Source: PALSA-1353 sp036267155 (GTDB taxonomy: Bacteria > Planctomycetota > Phycisphaerae > Tepidisphaerales > Tepidisphaeraceae). From it: DNA of 64,000 bases. The first letter of the stretch is position 1. Each line of letters begins with the position of its first letter. Where the stretch lies: NCBI GenBank assembly GCA_036267155.1, contig DATAWP010000046.1, positions 1 through 64,000 on the forward strand, read 5' to 3'. The notes under the pieces are model-generated. The model saw only the letters and a program-made list of their open reading frames with translations, did not search any database and was not told where the DNA came from. Made by a program: the position numbers and the translations under genes. Of this stretch, positions 1 to 9,255 are shown in pieces.

Positions 1-1064
1 GCGGTTTCATCAATGCCTTGGGCAATGACATAGCGGGACAGAACAGCACGTTCAACAATCTGCTGGGGGCCAACTTCAACGTGCAGACGGACAACACTTA
101 CTACGGGTACGGTTCGAATCAAACCGCCCCCGATGTATTCAGCAATGCCGGTACGTTCACGAAGTCGCTGACCACCGGCACGACGACCATGGATGCGGAA
201 TTCAACAGCAGCGGGCAGGTGAACGTCCAGACCGGAACGCTGGCGCTGGCGGGAGGGGGCAGTGAATCAGGGAGTTTCAGCGTCAGCAGCGGTGCGAAGC
301 TCAACATGAGCGGGACCTTCACCTTCACCGCCAGCAGCAGTGTGAGCGGGGCGGGCACGGCGGGGTTCTCCAGCGGAACATCGACCTTCAACGCGGGGGC
401 GACACTTAATCCTGCGAAGGGGATTACGATCACCGGGGGAACGGTGCAACTCGACTCGGTTCAAACGCTAGCGTCCCTGACGATCAGCGGGGGCTCGCTG
501 AACTTGACGAACACTCACCTTTTTATCAATTACGGCACCAATCCCGATCCGGTCGCCACGATCCGCGGGTACCTAGCGTCCGGCTATCAGGGTGGCAATT
601 GGGGCGGATCCGGTATTGATTCCTCCGCAGCCGGGCACAATGCCGCCTACGCCCTGGGATATGCCGACTCGGCCGACCCCGGCAATCCGGCCCAACTGGC
701 CTCCGGCACGATCGAAATCAAATATACCCTCTATGGGGATACGAATCTCGACGGTTCGGTCAACAGCATCGACTTCGGCAACCTCGCGACCAACTTCGGC
801 AAGTCGGGAAAAGTCTGGGACCAGGGCGACTTCAACTACGACGGCACGGTCAACAGCATCGACTTCGGGCTATTGGCCGGCAACTTCGGCAAATCGGCCG
901 GCAGCAATGCCGATGTGGTTTCCGCCGCCGATTGGGCCGCTTTGGACGCCTTCGCGGCGGCAAACGGTCTGATGGCCGATGTCCCTGAACCTACGTTCCT
1001 CGGCCTTTCCATGCTGGCAGGCATCGGCGTTCTGGCGCGTCGGCGGTGTAAGCAACGCAGTTAG
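1..1064 (+). CDS. PEP-CTERM surface protein with dockerin-like repeats (5' end missing)
   Basis: This is the 3' part of a gene that enters from the left edge; the frame is open from base 3, so the first possible start (TTG at 18) is not the true one. The visible protein is Gly/Ser/Thr-rich, with beta-strand repeats resembling autotransporter-associated strands. Near the end are two calcium-loop-like motifs, GDTNLDGSVNSIDFG and GDFNYDGTVNSIDFG, as in dockerin type I domains. It closes with VPEP, a hydrophobic stretch and RRR, the PEP-CTERM sorting signal read by an exosortase. It is probably exported and anchored or released at the cell surface. The last 130 or so residues nearly match those of the genes at 1263 and 4914. 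Ligand and true length are unknown. Confidence 0.85.
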   Translation, partial: GFINALGNDIAGQNSTFNNLLGANFNVQTDNTYYGYGSNQTAPDVFSNAGTFTKSLTTGTTTMDAEFNSSGQVNVQTGTLALAGGGSESGSFSVSSGAKLNMSGTFTFTASSSVSGAGTAGFSSGTSTFNAGATLNPAKGITITGGTVQLDSVQTLASLTISGGSLNLTNTHLFINYGTNPDPVATIRGYLASGYQGGNWGGSGIDSSAAGHNAAYALGYADSADPGNPAQLASGTIEIKYTLYGDTNLDGSVNSIDFGNLATNFGKSGKVWDQGDFNYDGTVNSIDFGLLAGNFGKSAGSNADVVSAADWAALDAFAAANGLMADVPEPTFLGLSMLAGIGVLARRRCKQRS

Positions 1065-1075
1065 GTGTGGATGAT

Positions 1076-1134
1076 CCATCCGTGCGGTTTCCGCAAAACC
1101 CGGCATACTGGGCAAACCGGCGGATGGCGTTTTT
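1076..1134 (+). terminator. Rho-independent terminator after the first surface protein
   Basis: CCATCCG (1076-1082) pairs with CGGATGG (1121-1127), and inside it GGTTT pairs with AAACC. A short T run (1130-1134) follows. It lies 12 bases after the stop codon at 1064, as expected for this gene's terminator. Confidence 0.65.
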
Positions 1135-1262
1135 CATCCAACATTCATGTCGGATATCTAGGATTGCCATAGCATACGCCCTCATGCGAGTGAATTCGCC
1201 GTGAGGTAGAAGTTTTGATTTGGCAAAGGGAAGCATCAGCCGCGCAGTGGAAGGAGAAACCC

Positions 1263-3602
1263 GTGAGTGGGAAAAATGAGTTCCGCCGGTCGGCATCGCG
1301 CGCTTTGGCGATTGCCTGCGCGGCGGCCCTTTCATCAGCGGTCGTCCACGCGGACAGCACAATTTACGAATACCAATTTACCGCTGACACGTTCAACCCG
1401 ACGCACGTTGCAAGCAACCTCGTCGGCTCAGCATTTGAATACACCAACGCCAATCCCGGCTATCCGCCTTTGAACAACCCGCCATTTATCGTGCAAGGAG
1501 GCATCGATCCCGACGACCCGGCCTATTTTGTCGCCCAAGGCGACTGGTATCCCGCGGAGGACGGGCTTAACGAGAACTATTACACGTTCAATGTTTCCGT
1601 GGCGCCGGGATTCATACTCAATGCCAGTTCGTTTTCTGTTTTCGCCAACGCGCGACAAGCGGTCTTGTTCGATTCGCAGGTTGCGTATTCGACGAGTTCG
1701 AATTTCAGCAACCCAGTGAATTTCGACACGACGCCGTTTTTGATCCCGGCGCAGAATGTGTGGAACACGTTCACCGCTTCGGATGCCCCGATCGCCAATG
1801 GCACCGGCACCTATTACTTTCGAATTTACGGTCAATTTGATCCCAACGGCTCAGGCTCGATCAGCGATCTGCTGAACATGGGGAACATCTCTCTGGTTGG
1901 CGCGGTTCAAACCGATCCTAACCCAACCAATATGTATTGGGATCCCGCCAACATCGGTTCCTCAGGCAGCGGAGGAACCGGGACCTGGACCGGCACAACT
2001 CCCTGGGCGGACGGGGCTATCGATTATGCCTGGAGCAGCACGATTGCCGAGACGGCAAACTTCGGCGGGGCGAGCGGGGGTAACGTGGCGCTGGGTGGCA
2101 ATGTCACTGCGCTATATGGCATGAACTTCACCACGTCTGGCTACAACATCACCGGAAACAGCGGTCAAACCCTCACCGTCGGCGGGACGATCACGACCAG
2201 CGACGATGCCACGATCAGCGCCGCCGTGAACACGGCGGCCACCGGCACGCTGACAAAGGCCGGAACTGCAACCCTGACAATCGCCGGCTCGGCCAGCTTT
2301 GCCTCCGGAACGGCGCTGTCGGTCACGGGCGGAACATTGAAACTCGTGGCTGATGTCGTCGGTTCTTCAACCGCCAGCATCTCGTCCGGCGCGGTTCTGG
2401 AATACAACGATTCGGCCAATACATTCCAGACGCCGATCACGTACTCGGGGGCCGGAACATTGCGCGAGACCGGTTCGGGGAATCTCATTTTTGGCGCATT
2501 CGGCGATGTGAACGTGGATTTATCCGCCGGCGGTCTGATTGATGTCGAAGGGGGCACTCTTACCGGCAGTTCCAGCTACGGTGGAATCTGGACCAGCAAT
2601 CAGGGTTCGCTCAACATCGCCGCCGACGCCTCTTTCAATGCGGTGGAATCCGGGCTCACCGGTACGATGCAGATCGACGCCTTAAACGGGGCTGGTTCGT
2701 TCCTGGGCGGATATTTCGGCGTGACAACGGTGACCCTCGGCGTGGCCGGGGGAAGTGGATTGTTCAGCGGCTCGCTTCAGGACAATCCCGACGCACAACT
2801 GGGAATCGTCAAGACCGGCAATGGAACAGAAACGTTCACTGGCTCGAACAGTTACAGCGGCGGCACGAACATTAACAGCGGCAAGTTGATTATCGGTGCA
2901 TCCGGCGCGATGCCGGACTCCGCAGTCGTTGTGCAGGGCACCGGCGATCTGATGTTTGCTTCGGGGATCGGCGGCGTCACTATCCAGGCGCTGACCGTCA
3001 TCGGCTCGGGTCGCCTCGATCTCACCAACAATCACTTGTACATCGACTACGGTGCTGACGACCCGGTTTCCGCGATCCGAATCTATCTGACCAGCGGCTA
3101 CAACGGCGGAACCTGGAATGGAATTGGCATTGACAGTTCCTCGGTGGCGGCCAATCCCAACTTTTCCGTCGGCTACGCTGACTATGCCGACCCCGGCAAT
3201 CCTGCCGGCTTGGTTCCGAATCAGCTTGAAGTCAAATACACGCTGGCTGGCGACACCAATCTCGACGGCATCGTCAACAGCGTGGATTTCGGCAACATGG
3301 CCGCGAACTTCGGCAAATCCGGCAAAGTCTGGGACCAGGGCGACTTCGACTACGACGGGGTCGTCAACAGCATCGATTTCGGATTGCTGGCCGGCAACTT
3401 CGGCAAATCCGTCGGCAGCAACGCCGACGTGGCCAGTGCTGCCGACTGGGCCGCTTTGGACGCCTTCGCGGCCGCCAACGGGCTGCTGGCCGATGTTCCC
3501 GAGCCGGCCAGCGCGTCTATTTTCGTGATGGCTGGATTGGCAATTCTTTCGCGCCGCCGGCGGCGCGGTCCCGCTTTCCGCAGTAGATTTCGCGGATGCT
3601 AA
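1263..3602 (+). CDS. PEP-CTERM surface protein with beta-strand and dockerin-like repeats
   Basis: Exported surface protein of about 779 residues. I chose GTG at 1263 because AAGGAGA (1251-1257) precedes it at good spacing and it yields a basic then hydrophobic signal peptide ending near VHADS; an upstream in-frame TTG at 1215 lacks this. The middle carries autotransporter-associated beta-strand repeats (TGSNSYSGGTNINSGKL). The C-terminus has GDTNLDGIVNSVDFG and GDFDYDGVVNSIDFG, then VPEP, a hydrophobic helix and an Arg cluster: a PEP-CTERM signal. No catalytic motif is visible; an adhesive or structural role is inference. It is a paralogue of the neighbours at 1 and 4914. Confidence 0.88.
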   Translation: MSGKNEFRRSASRALAIACAAALSSAVVHADSTIYEYQFTADTFNPTHVASNLVGSAFEYTNANPGYPPLNNPPFIVQGGIDPDDPAYFVAQGDWYPAEDGLNENYYTFNVSVAPGFILNASSFSVFANARQAVLFDSQVAYSTSSNFSNPVNFDTTPFLIPAQNVWNTFTASDAPIANGTGTYYFRIYGQFDPNGSGSISDLLNMGNISLVGAVQTDPNPTNMYWDPANIGSSGSGGTGTWTGTTPWADGAIDYAWSSTIAETANFGGASGGNVALGGNVTALYGMNFTTSGYNITGNSGQTLTVGGTITTSDDATISAAVNTAATGTLTKAGTATLTIAGSASFASGTALSVTGGTLKLVADVVGSSTASISSGAVLEYNDSANTFQTPITYSGAGTLRETGSGNLIFGAFGDVNVDLSAGGLIDVEGGTLTGSSSYGGIWTSNQGSLNIAADASFNAVESGLTGTMQIDALNGAGSFLGGYFGVTTVTLGVAGGSGLFSGSLQDNPDAQLGIVKTGNGTETFTGSNSYSGGTNINSGKLIIGASGAMPDSAVVVQGTGDLMFASGIGGVTIQALTVIGSGRLDLTNNHLYIDYGADDPVSAIRIYLTSGYNGGTWNGIGIDSSSVAANPNFSVGYADYADPGNPAGLVPNQLEVKYTLAGDTNLDGIVNSVDFGNMAANFGKSGKVWDQGDFDYDGVVNSIDFGLLAGNFGKSVGSNADVASAADWAALDAFAAANGLLADVPEPASASIFVMAGLAILSRRRRRGPAFRSRFRGC

Positions 3603-3718
3603 TTTGTACTGGCAAGTCGCAGGCCACTTATCCCCATCTGTAAGTAAGAATTCCCAGCCCCGAGCACCCTACGGGCGAAGTGCCAGTGCCAGGTCGATTC
3701 TTTAGGCTTATTTTTTTC

Positions 3719-3761
3719 TTGACAATTTGACCTGCTTCGTTAAATTAAGTAAACGCTTACT
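3719..3761 (+). promoter_or_regulatory. Promoter with LacI-type operator upstream of the pseudopilin
   Basis: TTGACA (3719-3724) is followed after 16 bases by TAAATT (3741-3746), a reasonable -35/-10 pair. Immediately downstream lies AGTAAACGCTTACT (3748-3761), a near-perfect palindrome with the central CG typical of LacI/PurR/CcpA-family operators. A site just after the -10 element suits repression. No LacI regulator gene is present in the window. Confidence 0.6.
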
Positions 3762-3809
3762 AAAGGACTTGCACATATTGAGATTATAACGCGGCATATC
3801 AGCGTTGGG

Positions 3810-4832
3810 ATGCAATTCCACATGGCAGCCAACTTTTTGAGACAACCGGACAGGCAGCGTTTCTCAGTTCGCCACGGTTTTACCTTGGTCGAATTGCTCG
3901 TCGTTATCGGGATTATCGCCATCCTGGTCGGGGTTCTACTTCCCGCCCTTCAGCGCGCTCGGGAACAGGCGAACCTGGTGGTGTGCCAGTCAAATCTTAG
4001 GCAGATCGGGCAGGCAATTGGAATCTACGTCATTGATAACCAGGGGACGCTCCCTTATGGCTATTGGAACGGCTATGGCTCTTACAACGTCAACCCCCGT
4101 TGGGATCCCACTGCCGCCGCCGATTATACGAAGGCCGCCGACTGGACGACCCTGATTCAAAATGATCTGAACGGTTCGATCAGCAGCGCATACAATACTG
4201 GCACTTCATCGTCAAAGCAGTTTTTGTCTTCTCTCCGGGCCGTGTTTTGTTGTCCGGATGCCCCTCCGGGGCCTCTCAATGACCCGAACAATCTCATCTA
4301 CCAATATATTTGCCATCCGCGCCTGATGCCCGTCTTAGGCACCCCCGACATGGCGTCGTCAATCTATCCCAAACCGTTCCTGATCCCATACAAAGTTGGC
4401 AGAATCAAGCGAAGCAGCGAGATCGCATATATCTTCGACGCTACTCTGGTGGAAATGCCAAGCGGTGCGTGGCGCGTCGCTGGAGATCCAGTCGGAACAG
4501 GGCTAAGCAAGGGCTACATCTATTGGACGGGCAATTTCGGCGACCTCACGGACAATTACGCCGCGATGACCGGGATAACTCCCCGCCCTACGCAAGCAAC
4601 TCCCGTCGATATGACTTCTGATTGGAACCAAGCGAACGTTCCGAACGTTATCAATCACGACGACACGGATCCGAACAATCCGCTAAACCCGTTCGACGTT
4701 CGATTCCGCCACATGGGCAACACCAGGGCCAACGCACTGATGGTGGACGGCCACGTGGAGAGCTTCACGTTTAACCCACGGACCAACGTAACGTCTTTGC
4801 TCGACAAAAATATATTCGTTAATACGCAGTAA
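3810..4832 (+). CDS. Type II secretion/type IV pilin-like pseudopilin (H-X9-DG protein)
   Basis: A 340-residue protein with a class III prepilin leader: basic residues, then HG/FTLVELLVVIGIIAILVGVLLPAL, where PilD-type peptidase would cut before Phe and methylate it; Glu at +5 is present. A globular part follows, ending in RHMGNTRANALMVDGHVESF, the H-X9-DG tail frequent in planctomycete and verrucomicrobial pseudopilins (DUF1559-like family). It probably sits in the inner membrane and enters a pseudopilus. ATG 3810 and ATG 3822 are both possible; neither has a strong ribosome site. It lies between two PEP-CTERM surface genes on the same strand, behind a LacI-type operator. Confidence 0.85.
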   Translation: MQFHMAANFLRQPDRQRFSVRHGFTLVELLVVIGIIAILVGVLLPALQRAREQANLVVCQSNLRQIGQAIGIYVIDNQGTLPYGYWNGYGSYNVNPRWDPTAAADYTKAADWTTLIQNDLNGSISSAYNTGTSSSKQFLSSLRAVFCCPDAPPGPLNDPNNLIYQYICHPRLMPVLGTPDMASSIYPKPFLIPYKVGRIKRSSEIAYIFDATLVEMPSGAWRVAGDPVGTGLSKGYIYWTGNFGDLTDNYAAMTGITPRPTQATPVDMTSDWNQANVPNVINHDDTDPNNPLNPFDVRFRHMGNTRANALMVDGHVESFTFNPRTNVTSLLDKNIFVNTQ

Positions 4833-4913
4833 TTGATCGCCAGTGTGATCTGCGAGCCGCTTTGGGCTCACGGCGGAGGTGACCGGAGGAGAACGATTCT
4901 ACTTGGAGGGTTC

Positions 4914-7004
4914 ATGTTCATCAGAAGGAAAAACTCAGTGGCAATCGCGCTGGCGTCGTCATTTGCCGTGTCGGCGCTTTTTGCGGCGTCGGCTCGCGCG
5001 GCAACGACTGTTGGGGATTGGGAGAATAACAACAATGAAGGGTGGTTCGATTGGACCGCCAGCAATGGTGGAAGCGATAACGGCGGCAACCCCGGCGGTA
5101 CCCCCGCAACCGATCTGCCTCCATCGGTATACAGCTATACCTCCGAAGGGGCGACCCTTGGAAGTTCCGCCCTCACGATGGCCCCGCCCAACGGCTACAA
5201 CCAGAACCTCTCGTGGAAAAGCGAATGGGAAAACGATAGCGAAGGCAACAGCGCTATGGCGGACGTGGTCAACAACACGGATTTTGCCATTGACGTGACC
5301 TACAATGCCGCCGAGATGGCCGCGGTCACCTACTCCAGCATTTACTTAACCATTAACTTCGGGTCTGCTGGCGGCACCAACACCGGCTTCCTCACCCTCG
5401 ACCCTACTACCAACAACCCTCAGGGCACTTACGCCGGCCTGCCCGCCTACGATACGGGCAACCCGTACTATCCCGGCGGTTGGGATGGGACCGATTATCC
5501 CGGCACGACCACTCGGACCATGATTTGGGATTACGGCGACTATGTCCCGGCCATGATCAACGGAAACGCGAACACCATGACGCTGAGCCAACTGATTGGC
5601 TCGAATCCAGAGTATGTCGAGTTTATCCTCACCACCAACGATGATGGCACGCCCGTTTACCATTTCGACAACGCGAGTTTGACCAACCCCCAGATCAATG
5701 CGACTTTTGTCGCCGGGGCTAGCCCCACCGGGCCATATAACTGGGGCACTCTTGCCAACTGGAGTTCCGACACCACCTCGTCGTCCAACACGGTTTGGAC
5801 CAGCAACACCGAGGCCTTACCGTCCAATGCGGGCGACATCGTCAACTTCGGCTTTACCGAAATCCCCTCCGGCATAACCGAAACAATTGACCTCAACAGC
5901 ACTGAGGAGTTCCAAGTCAACGTCGGCACGCTGAACTTCAACAACTCGGATTCGTCCTACGTCATCGCGCAAGGCACCGGGGGAACTCTGACCCTTAACG
6001 GCGACGTGACGAATTATGAGTACAGCCAGACGTTTGCCGATTCGACCATGGTTGTGACCGACAGCCCCGCCCAGATCAACGATGAAGCCGGCAATCATAC
6101 GATTTCCGCTCCGGTGTATCTGGCGACCAATGCCACGATCGCCGTCGGGCGGGCAACCGATACATTTACCATTTCCGGCAATATCAGCGGTGCCGCCGGC
6201 ACGGGCATTACTCTGGCAGCCACAGGTAGCGCCCAAAGCATGGGGACCGTTCTCCTGAGCGGATCCAACACCTATACAGGCGGAACCACCGTGACCGGCG
6301 GAACGCTGCTCATCGGGGCTGCCGGCGCCCTTCCGGCCAACAATGCGGTCTCCATCACCGGCGGCATCCTCGAACTCGCCGCCAACACCGGCGGCGAAAC
6401 GTTGTCGTCGTTGTCCGTCTCCGCCGGCGGGTTCCTGGATGTGGGCAACAACCACGTCATCATCAGCGATCCGGGCGGCAGCATCGATACAACGATCCGC
6501 GGATACCTGGCCAACGGCTACAACAACGGCAATTGGAACGGCACCAGCGGCGCGGCGACCGGCGGCGGAATCGGGACCTCCTCCGCTACCGGCACCAAGT
6601 ATGGCATCGGCTATGCCGACGGCGCCGATGGCGGCATCAGCGGCATCACCTCCGGACAGCTCGAAGTGAAGTACACCCTGTACGGCGACGCCAACCTCGA
6701 CGGATCGGTCAACAGCATCGACTTCGGCGACATGGCCGCGAACTTCGGCAAGTCGGGAAAAGTCTGGGATCAGGGCGACTTCAACTATGACGGCGTGGTC
6801 AACAGTGTTGACTTCGGCCTGTTGGCCGGCAACTTCGGCAAATCCGCCGGCGGCGATGCGGATGTAACCTCCGCCGATTGGGCCGCTTTGGACGCCTTCG
6901 CGTCCGCCAACGGTCTGATGGCCGATGTTCCGGAACCCACTGCCGCAGTCTTGGCGATGGTGGCCGGAACGGGAATTCTGTTTCGTCGCCGGCGTCGGCA
7001 GTAA
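4914..7004 (+). CDS. PEP-CTERM surface protein with beta-strand and dockerin-like repeats
   Basis: Third surface paralogue, about 696 residues. ATG 4914 is chosen over TTG 4833 because TTGGAGGG (4903-4910) precedes it and it starts a clean signal peptide (MFIRRK, a hydrophobic run, SARA). The middle has autotransporter-associated strands (LSGSNTYTGGTTVTGGTLLI). The end carries GDANLDGSVNSIDFG and GDFNYDGVVNSVDFG, then VPEP, a hydrophobic segment and RRRRRQ. The N-terminal 280 residues differ from the sister proteins, so paralogues appear to combine different passenger regions with one conserved C-terminal module. Expected location is the envelope via exosortase; no enzymatic motif is visible. 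Confidence 0.88.
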   Translation: MFIRRKNSVAIALASSFAVSALFAASARAATTVGDWENNNNEGWFDWTASNGGSDNGGNPGGTPATDLPPSVYSYTSEGATLGSSALTMAPPNGYNQNLSWKSEWENDSEGNSAMADVVNNTDFAIDVTYNAAEMAAVTYSSIYLTINFGSAGGTNTGFLTLDPTTNNPQGTYAGLPAYDTGNPYYPGGWDGTDYPGTTTRTMIWDYGDYVPAMINGNANTMTLSQLIGSNPEYVEFILTTNDDGTPVYHFDNASLTNPQINATFVAGASPTGPYNWGTLANWSSDTTSSSNTVWTSNTEALPSNAGDIVNFGFTEIPSGITETIDLNSTEEFQVNVGTLNFNNSDSSYVIAQGTGGTLTLNGDVTNYEYSQTFADSTMVVTDSPAQINDEAGNHTISAPVYLATNATIAVGRATDTFTISGNISGAAGTGITLAATGSAQSMGTVLLSGSNTYTGGTTVTGGTLLIGAAGALPANNAVSITGGILELAANTGGETLSSLSVSAGGFLDVGNNHVIISDPGGSIDTTIRGYLANGYNNGNWNGTSGAATGGGIGTSSATGTKYGIGYADGADGGISGITSGQLEVKYTLYGDANLDGSVNSIDFGDMAANFGKSGKVWDQGDFNYDGVVNSVDFGLLAGNFGKSAGGDADVTSADWAALDAFASANGLMADVPEPTAAVLAMVAGTGILFRRRRRQ

Positions 7005-7122
7005 TGGCAGGCCGCTTCGGTGCACTCTGGCCAGGGGGGAAGTGCAGCGCGTGGCGCGCTCGACGCGTTCTTGACCCGTATTACTCTGCGGACATTTCGG
7101 TGCCGGCGAAAATGCGGGCGCC

Positions 7123-8157
7123 TCATGAAAGCTTATGTGATCGGCGGCGGCAAAGCGCCAGAAAGCCAGCGCCTAGCAGGGCAAATGATGCCGGCTCGGG
7201 GAGGGGCACCGGGCTTTCGGCGATCACGGAGATAATGTCGCCGTAGGCGGCGCCGGTGGGATCGTCGTCGGCGGCAATGCCGCTGGCGCCTCCCTTGTAG
7301 CCGAAAACCAAATACCCATCGAGAAGCTCTTCCAGCGACAGACTTTCAATTGGCTGGCCGTCGCCGGTTCCGTTGGTATAGGTTCCGTTGACGCTGGCTT
7401 CTGGGTCGATGAATGAGATGTCCCCCTCGTTTTCGGTTTCGTCGTAGTCGATTCCGTACAGGTTCACCCAATGTGCGCCGCCGACTAAATTGCCCTCGGA
7501 ATCGGCCCATCCGAACAACATTTCGACGTCTTCGCCCGCTTTGAGTTGCCCTTGGATGAACTCGGCGGTGGGGATCTCCGGGGCGACGCCACCGATCCAC
7601 GGTCCGTTAGCCTTTTGCTCAAAGCCACCGGTGACGGGGGCACTTTGTCCGACCGTTTGGATCGCTATCTGGTTCCCGTTGGCATCTCTTATTCCGTACC
7701 CGTCGTTCTCAAGGCTCATCAGGTAATTCTCTTTTCCCTCCACCAACTGCTGTGTCGTCGTACCGTTCCCGTTGTTTCCTGTATAACTGTCGAGCGTAGT
7801 GATGGTGTCATAGCCAATCGGGGCGTAGCCGGGGCCGGAACTGGGATCGGCCCCACCGAGCCCGGTGATTCCCTGGTCCTGAAGAAAAACAAAGGAATTG
7901 GCCACCGACGTCTCGCCGCAGTTGACCTGTGGGTGAGGCAGCAGGTACTGTCCGTTTTCCTCCGCAAGCTGGTCGAAATGCCCTCGCGCCGTGTCGCTCT
8001 GAGAGGCTTCAAGAATAATGTCGTCTGCTCGAGCGGCGGTCGAACCGAAGAAAGCCGCCGCCGCGGCTGCGATGGCCACGACTCGTAATAATTGCAAAGC
8101 CTCGACGGCGAGTGCCGACTGCAAAAAAGATCTGCGCGTGTCGATTTGGTTGCCCAT
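7123..8157 (-). CDS. PEP-CTERM protein with papain-like (C39-type) cysteine protease features
   Basis: A 344-residue exported protein; GGAGGCAGTT lies just before the ATG. After a long hydrophobic N-terminal segment, HPQVNCGETSVANSF resembles the active-site Cys helix of C39/papain-like peptidases (CGxTSxAN). Later GGAHWVNLYGIDYD could supply the His, and SFIDPEAS the Asp/Asn of a triad. The tail, PLPEPASFALLGAGFLALCRRR, is a PEP-CTERM signal. The peptidase reading rests on motif resemblance only, and the protein may be non-catalytic. It is divergent from the gene at 8346's neighbourhood and convergent with the surface gene ending at 7004. Confidence 0.75.
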   Translation of the reverse strand: MGNQIDTRRSFLQSALAVEALQLLRVVAIAAAAAAFFGSTAARADDIILEASQSDTARGHFDQLAEENGQYLLPHPQVNCGETSVANSFVFLQDQGITGLGGADPSSGPGYAPIGYDTITTLDSYTGNNGNGTTTQQLVEGKENYLMSLENDGYGIRDANGNQIAIQTVGQSAPVTGGFEQKANGPWIGGVAPEIPTAEFIQGQLKAGEDVEMLFGWADSEGNLVGGAHWVNLYGIDYDETENEGDISFIDPEASVNGTYTNGTGDGQPIESLSLEELLDGYLVFGYKGGASGIAADDDPTGAAYGDIISVIAESPVPLPEPASFALLGAGFLALCRRRSHKLS

Positions 8158-8261
8158 AACTGCCTCCGAACCATCAAAATGATGATGACGTGATTCCCAG
8201 GATCAATAGGATCCCGCTTTTACGCAATCGCGAAAAAGGCTCCGCAAATCGCGACGAGCAA

Positions 8262-8290
8262 CAGATAGCAAATTAAGTGACTCAAGTCAA
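8262..8290 (-). promoter_or_regulatory. Predicted promoter of the protease-like PEP-CTERM gene
   Basis: On the minus strand, TTGACT (8290-8285), a 17-base spacer and TATCTG (8267-8262) form a plausible sigma-70-type promoter about 105 bases upstream of the ATG at 8157. Confidence 0.4.
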
Positions 8291-8345
8291 TAAAAGCCTG
8301 TTTTTTCCACCGGCGAATGGTGGAAAGGTTGTTCCGGCCGATTTG

Positions 8346-8996
8346 TTATGCCGTCGCCGGCGGCGGTGATGGCAGGTCAATTCGATATCGGCACTTTTCC
8401 TTTTCGCCGCGCTCGTAGAGCGGGTGATCTGTCGGCACGGGAACGATTTCGACCAGATTACCGCCAAGTCGCTCACAAGTCCGGCGCGAAGCAAAATTAT
8501 CCGGATTGCACGTGATCCACAGCGGGTCAATTCCGTGCAGATGGGCCAGCGGCATCAGTAGCCGGCACGCGCGCTCGGCGTAATGGCGGCCGCGCGCCGG
8601 CGGATACACGTGATACCCGATGTGCCCGCTGTACATCACCGTTTCGTAATTGTTGCTGATCCGCAGTCCGATCCCGCCGGCCATCGGCAATTCGGAATTT
8701 TCCCTCTCGCGCATCCAGAAATGATAAGCCGGCGCCAAGCGCGTGGCCGCCTGCTGCCGGCCGCCGGGGCACGATCTCAGGAAATCCATCAGTTGTTCCC
8801 GCGACGTGTCCGCCAATGCCGGCGCATCCCGCATGGACAGCGGATGCCGGCACGATTTCAGCACCTCGTCCACCCAATGCTCGGATGGAACGACCAACTC
8901 CAGATCCGCGTCAACCAGCGGGCCCGGATCCAAAAACTTGAACGAGGGGGTCGAAAAGTGGGAAAAGGGAAGACAATCACGCAGGCGAAAAGGCAT
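8346..8996 (-). CDS. GNAT-family N-acetyltransferase
   Basis: About 216 residues from ATG 8996 (MPFRLRD). The frame stays open upstream to 9134, but that extension is low-complexity and overlaps the approach to the preceding small gene. The C-terminal half has the GNAT pattern: a strand leading to GHIGYHVYPPARGRHYAERACRLLMPLAH, where the RGRHYA turn resembles the acetyl-CoA pyrophosphate loop, then CNPDNFASRRTCERLGG, the conserved N-x-x-S-x-x-x-x-E-x-x-G block. It resembles predicted acetyltransferases of the COG3981 type. The substrate is unknown. It is the last gene of the minus-strand lnt cluster. Confidence 0.75.
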   Translation of the reverse strand: MPFRLRDCLPFSHFSTPSFKFLDPGPLVDADLELVVPSEHWVDEVLKSCRHPLSMRDAPALADTSREQLMDFLRSCPGGRQQAATRLAPAYHFWMRERENSELPMAGGIGLRISNNYETVMYSGHIGYHVYPPARGRHYAERACRLLMPLAHLHGIDPLWITCNPDNFASRRTCERLGGNLVEIVPVPTDHPLYERGEKEKCRYRIDLPSPPPATA

Positions 8997-9061
8997 CGGA
9001 CCATCTTCCGCCACAGAGCCGGGCGCGCCGCCCAGGTCCGGGCCGGCATGACTTTCTTCTT

Positions 9062-9232
9062 TCAATGCGACGAAAACAAATTCGCCTTGTCTCCGAACAC
9101 CGCCGTGAACCGCATCAGCAGCACCAGAAAGCAAAGGATGTTCACCAGCGTCGCCACCACAGCGAGGACGGTATAGACATTATTCGACGGCTTCACGACC
9201 AGCGGCCGATCACCTGTTGCGATACGACTCAT
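9062..9232 (-). CDS. Small single-pass membrane protein of unknown function
   Basis: A 56-residue protein starting MSRIATGDRP. The ATG at 9232 follows GGAG with a 6-base gap, so it is preferred to TTG at 9244. A single transmembrane helix (TVLAVVATLVNILCFLVLLM) spans residues 20-40. It begins 23 bases after the coiled-coil gene at 9256 and is probably cotranscribed with it. I do not recognise the family; co-occurrence with a coiled-coil membrane protein suggests, but does not prove, a shared complex. Confidence 0.6.
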   Translation of the reverse strand: MSRIATGDRPLVVKPSNNVYTVLAVVATLVNILCFLVLLMRFTAVFGDKANLFSSH

Positions 9233-9255
9233 GACTAACTCCAATCACAAATATT

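Noticed and set aside
5817..7025. Long open frame of 402 codons on the minus strand
   Set aside because: It lies antisense to the PEP-CTERM gene at 4914, has a low-complexity Gly/Ala/Arg composition and no ribosome site; it is a shadow of GC-rich coding DNA.
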